Shown here piece after piece: positions 15,004 through 15,700 of a stretch of 15,700 bases of DNA. The stretch covers positions 1 to 15,700 of the forward strand of contig JAEWOH010000003.1 in assembly GCA_023460955.1 (NCBI GenBank), written 5' to 3'. How positions within the stretch are numbered: the first letter of the stretch is position 1; each line of letters begins with the position of its first letter. This DNA is from Bacillota bacterium. GTDB taxonomy: Bacteria; Bacillota; Clostridia; Acetivibrionales; DSM-1351. Both the position numbers and the translations under genes were made by a program. The notes beneath the pieces are model-generated. The model ran no database searches, had not been told where the DNA came from, and was given only the letters and a program-made list of their open reading frames with translations.

Positions 15004-15032
15004 ATTATATGATTATTAGAAATATTAGTAAA
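15004..15032 (-). promoter_or_regulatory. Promoter of arsR-hgcA-hgcB
   Basis: On the minus strand TTTACT (15032-15027), a 17-nt spacer and TATAAT (15009-15004) form a good sigma-A promoter. Transcription would start near 14997, about 30 nt before the arsR start codon. Confidence 0.6.
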
Positions 15033-15057
15033 TAAAAATATTACGATAATTTATATG

Positions 15058-15086
15058 TTGACAAACATAATGATTGTGCTTATAAT
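15058..15086 (+). promoter_or_regulatory. Consensus promoter of tRNA-Leu
   Basis: TTGACA (15058-15063), a 17-nt spacer and TATAAT (15081-15086) form a perfect consensus promoter. Transcription would begin about 6 nt before the tRNA. Confidence 0.92.
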
Positions 15087-15099
15087 TAAAAATGCTCGT

Positions 15100-15182
<83 letters not shown>

Positions 15183-15186
15183 AATA

Positions 15187-15226
15187 AAAAGAGAAGATAT
15201 CTTTTGATATCTTCTCTTTTTATTTT
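15187..15226 (+). terminator. Terminator of tRNA-Leu
   Basis: A perfect 15-bp stem (AAAAGAGAAGATATC 15187-15201 with 15206-15220), a TTTT loop and a T-rich tail begin 5 nt after the tRNA. Confidence 0.92.
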
Positions 15227-15325
15227 AGTTATGTTATTGGACTTGAACCCGCAAGGGCACGACCGTTAAGAAAATGTGCTGAATGCACATTTTTAGGTGA
15301 GTGTAGGAGCCCGGCACCTAAACCG

Positions 15326-15400
15326 TTAGGTTTTGGTGGGCGACGTCTTGGCATACTGAATAAAATGAAGTATGCCGCAAGTCCCTTCATCCGCACCAAA
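15326..15400 (+). pseudogene. tRNA-Leu remnant 1 (anticodon-loop, variable-arm and 3'-end fragments)
   Basis: TTAGGTT (15326-15332) and GTGGGCGAC (15336-15344) match the anticodon loop and variable arm of the intact tRNA with the same 3-nt spacing. The last 23 nt (15378-15400) are identical to 15162-15184, covering the 3' half of the T arm, the acceptor 3' strand and CCA. A foreign hairpin (GGCATACT / AGTATGCC) replaces the part between them, and the 5' half is not recognisable. Confidence 0.7.
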
Positions 15401-15432
15401 AATAAGAGATATAACATATCTCTTATTTTTTT
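15398..15432 (+). terminator. Terminator-like hairpin after tRNA remnant 1
   Basis: A perfect 15-bp stem (AAAAATAAGAGATAT 15398-15412 with 15416-15430), a 3-nt loop and a T run occupy the same place relative to CCA as the real tRNA terminator. This suggests a former tRNA-plus-terminator unit. Confidence 0.8.
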
Positions 15433-15490
15433 ATGCTCCAAATCAGCCTTCGCTTACCAGCTCTGCTTCTTTGGAAGGGACCTTTGGCTA

Positions 15491-15514
15491 AAAACATGCC
15501 CTATGGCATGTTTT
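15491..15514. repeat. Hairpin inside the third tRNA-like unit
   Basis: A perfect 10-bp stem (AAAACATGCC / GGCATGTTTT) with a CTAT loop is enclosed by a second pair, TTTGGC (15483-15488) and GCCAAA (15521-15526). Confidence 0.6.
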
Positions 15515-15527
15515 CTCTACGCCAAAA

Positions 15528-15547
15528 CTTCATCCGCACCAAATAAA
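15528..15547 (+). pseudogene. tRNA-Leu remnant 2 (3' end only)
   Basis: The 20 nt here are identical to 15169-15188: acceptor 3' strand, CCA and the first bases after it. No other part of a tRNA is recognisable upstream. The IS begins at the next base, 15548. Confidence 0.65.
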
Positions 15548-15700
15548 GGGGCTGTCTCAAAATAGAAATAAAAATTCTATTGAGAGGCAGCCTTCTTTTT
15601 GTCCCCAAAAAGTAAAAGCAGCCTCCAAAGAAGCTGCTCTTAGTGTATAATTGAGTTATGCGAAAACAATTAACACAAAAGGATTATACACAAAATAACA
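15548..15700 (+). mobile_element. IS1182-family insertion sequence, right copy (left end only)
   Basis: It begins with the terminal repeat GGGGCTGTCTCAAAA (15548-15562). From 15574 to the end of the window (127 nt) it is identical to 1-127, so this is a second copy in the same orientation. It runs off the window. Confidence 0.93.
15658..15700 (+). CDS. IS1182-family transposase, partial (N-terminus, cut by the window end)
   Basis: The first 14 codons from the ATG are identical to those of the transposase at 85. The rest is outside the window, so whether it is intact is unknown. Confidence 0.85.
   Translation, partial: MRKQLTQKDYTQNN

Larger units (their letters stand above)
15183..15547. 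other. Gene-free stretch of tRNA fragments and hairpins
   Basis: This 365-nt stretch has no credible protein gene; the open frames across it are short and unlike any family. It holds the tRNA terminator, two broken copies of the tRNA-Leu 3' end each in its own hairpin context, and at least four more perfect or near-perfect hairpins, for example AAAATGTGC/GCACATTTT around 15270-15294. An inverted 12-nt copy of the tRNA T arm (GGACTTGAACCC, 15239-15250) is also present. The second IS begins immediately after it. Confidence 0.8.

Noticed and set aside
14967..15099. Cobalamin riboswitch upstream of the hgc operon
   Set aside because: The leader from the predicted start to arsR is only about 30 nt, too short for such a structure, and no B12-box sequence was seen.
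15183..15547. CRISPR array in the repeated region after the tRNA
   Set aside because: Only three copies, unequal spacing, and the repeat is the tRNA 3' end itself; no cas genes are present.
15229..15565. Two short open frames (15229-15441 minus, 15365-15565 plus) in the tRNA debris
   Set aside because: They run across hairpins, terminators and tRNA fragments, have no convincing ribosome binding site and no recognisable protein features.

Overview
The window looks like a piece of a low-GC anaerobic Firmicute chromosome, most likely a clostridium of the Ruminiclostridium/Acetivibrio type. That placement is inferred from AT-rich spacers, strong AGGAGG-type ribosome binding sites, a class-1-like hybrid cluster protein, [4Fe-4S] and radical SAM enzymes, and clostridial two-component proteins. 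It is not a taxonomic assignment. The genes run in short, mostly independent operons on both strands.

Layout. 1-1851: nearly complete IS1182-family element with an intact 534-residue transposase; the first 26 bases lie outside the window. 1933-4359: hybrid cluster protein gene (hcp, minus) divergent from a Crp/Fnr-type regulator. 4471-6153: cytoplasmic SPFH/zinc-ribbon protein followed by a zinc-ribbon/TM2 membrane protein, closed by a strong bidirectional terminator. 6206-8539 (minus): AmmeMemoRadiSam module, a MEMO-AMMECR1 fusion plus a radical SAM enzyme. 8632-10588 (minus): overlapping histidine kinase and response regulator, with a 35-bp near-palindrome upstream. 10718-11347 (minus): HD phosphohydrolase. 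11497-12225 (plus): EcsC-family protein. 12206-12898 (minus): exported lytic transglycosylase-like protein. 13042-14966 (minus): arsR-hgcA-hgcB. 15100-15182: tRNA-Leu(UAG). 15183-15547: palindromes and two broken copies of the tRNA 3' end. 15548-15700: start of a second copy of the same IS, in the same orientation.

The most important content is the arsR-hgcA-hgcB operon. HgcA carries the diagnostic cap-helix motif NVWCAAGK, and HgcB is a two-cluster ferredoxin with a terminal Cys-Cys. Together these are the established gene pair for anaerobic mercury methylation, so the host is predicted to convert Hg(II) to methylmercury. The operon starts with an ArsR/SmtB repressor whose cysteines suggest metal(loid) sensing. 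Its promoter has a 14-bp perfect palindrome at the predicted start of transcription. This HgcA also has a long N-terminal tail with two cysteine clusters.

The other genes suggest stress handling in an anaerobe: Hcp and its Crp/Fnr partner for nitrosative stress, the SPFH/TM2 pair for membrane stress, and a two-component system of unknown signal. The IS copies and the tRNA debris beside hgcAB mark this end as a recombination-prone site, but the window alone does not prove that hgcAB was mobilised.
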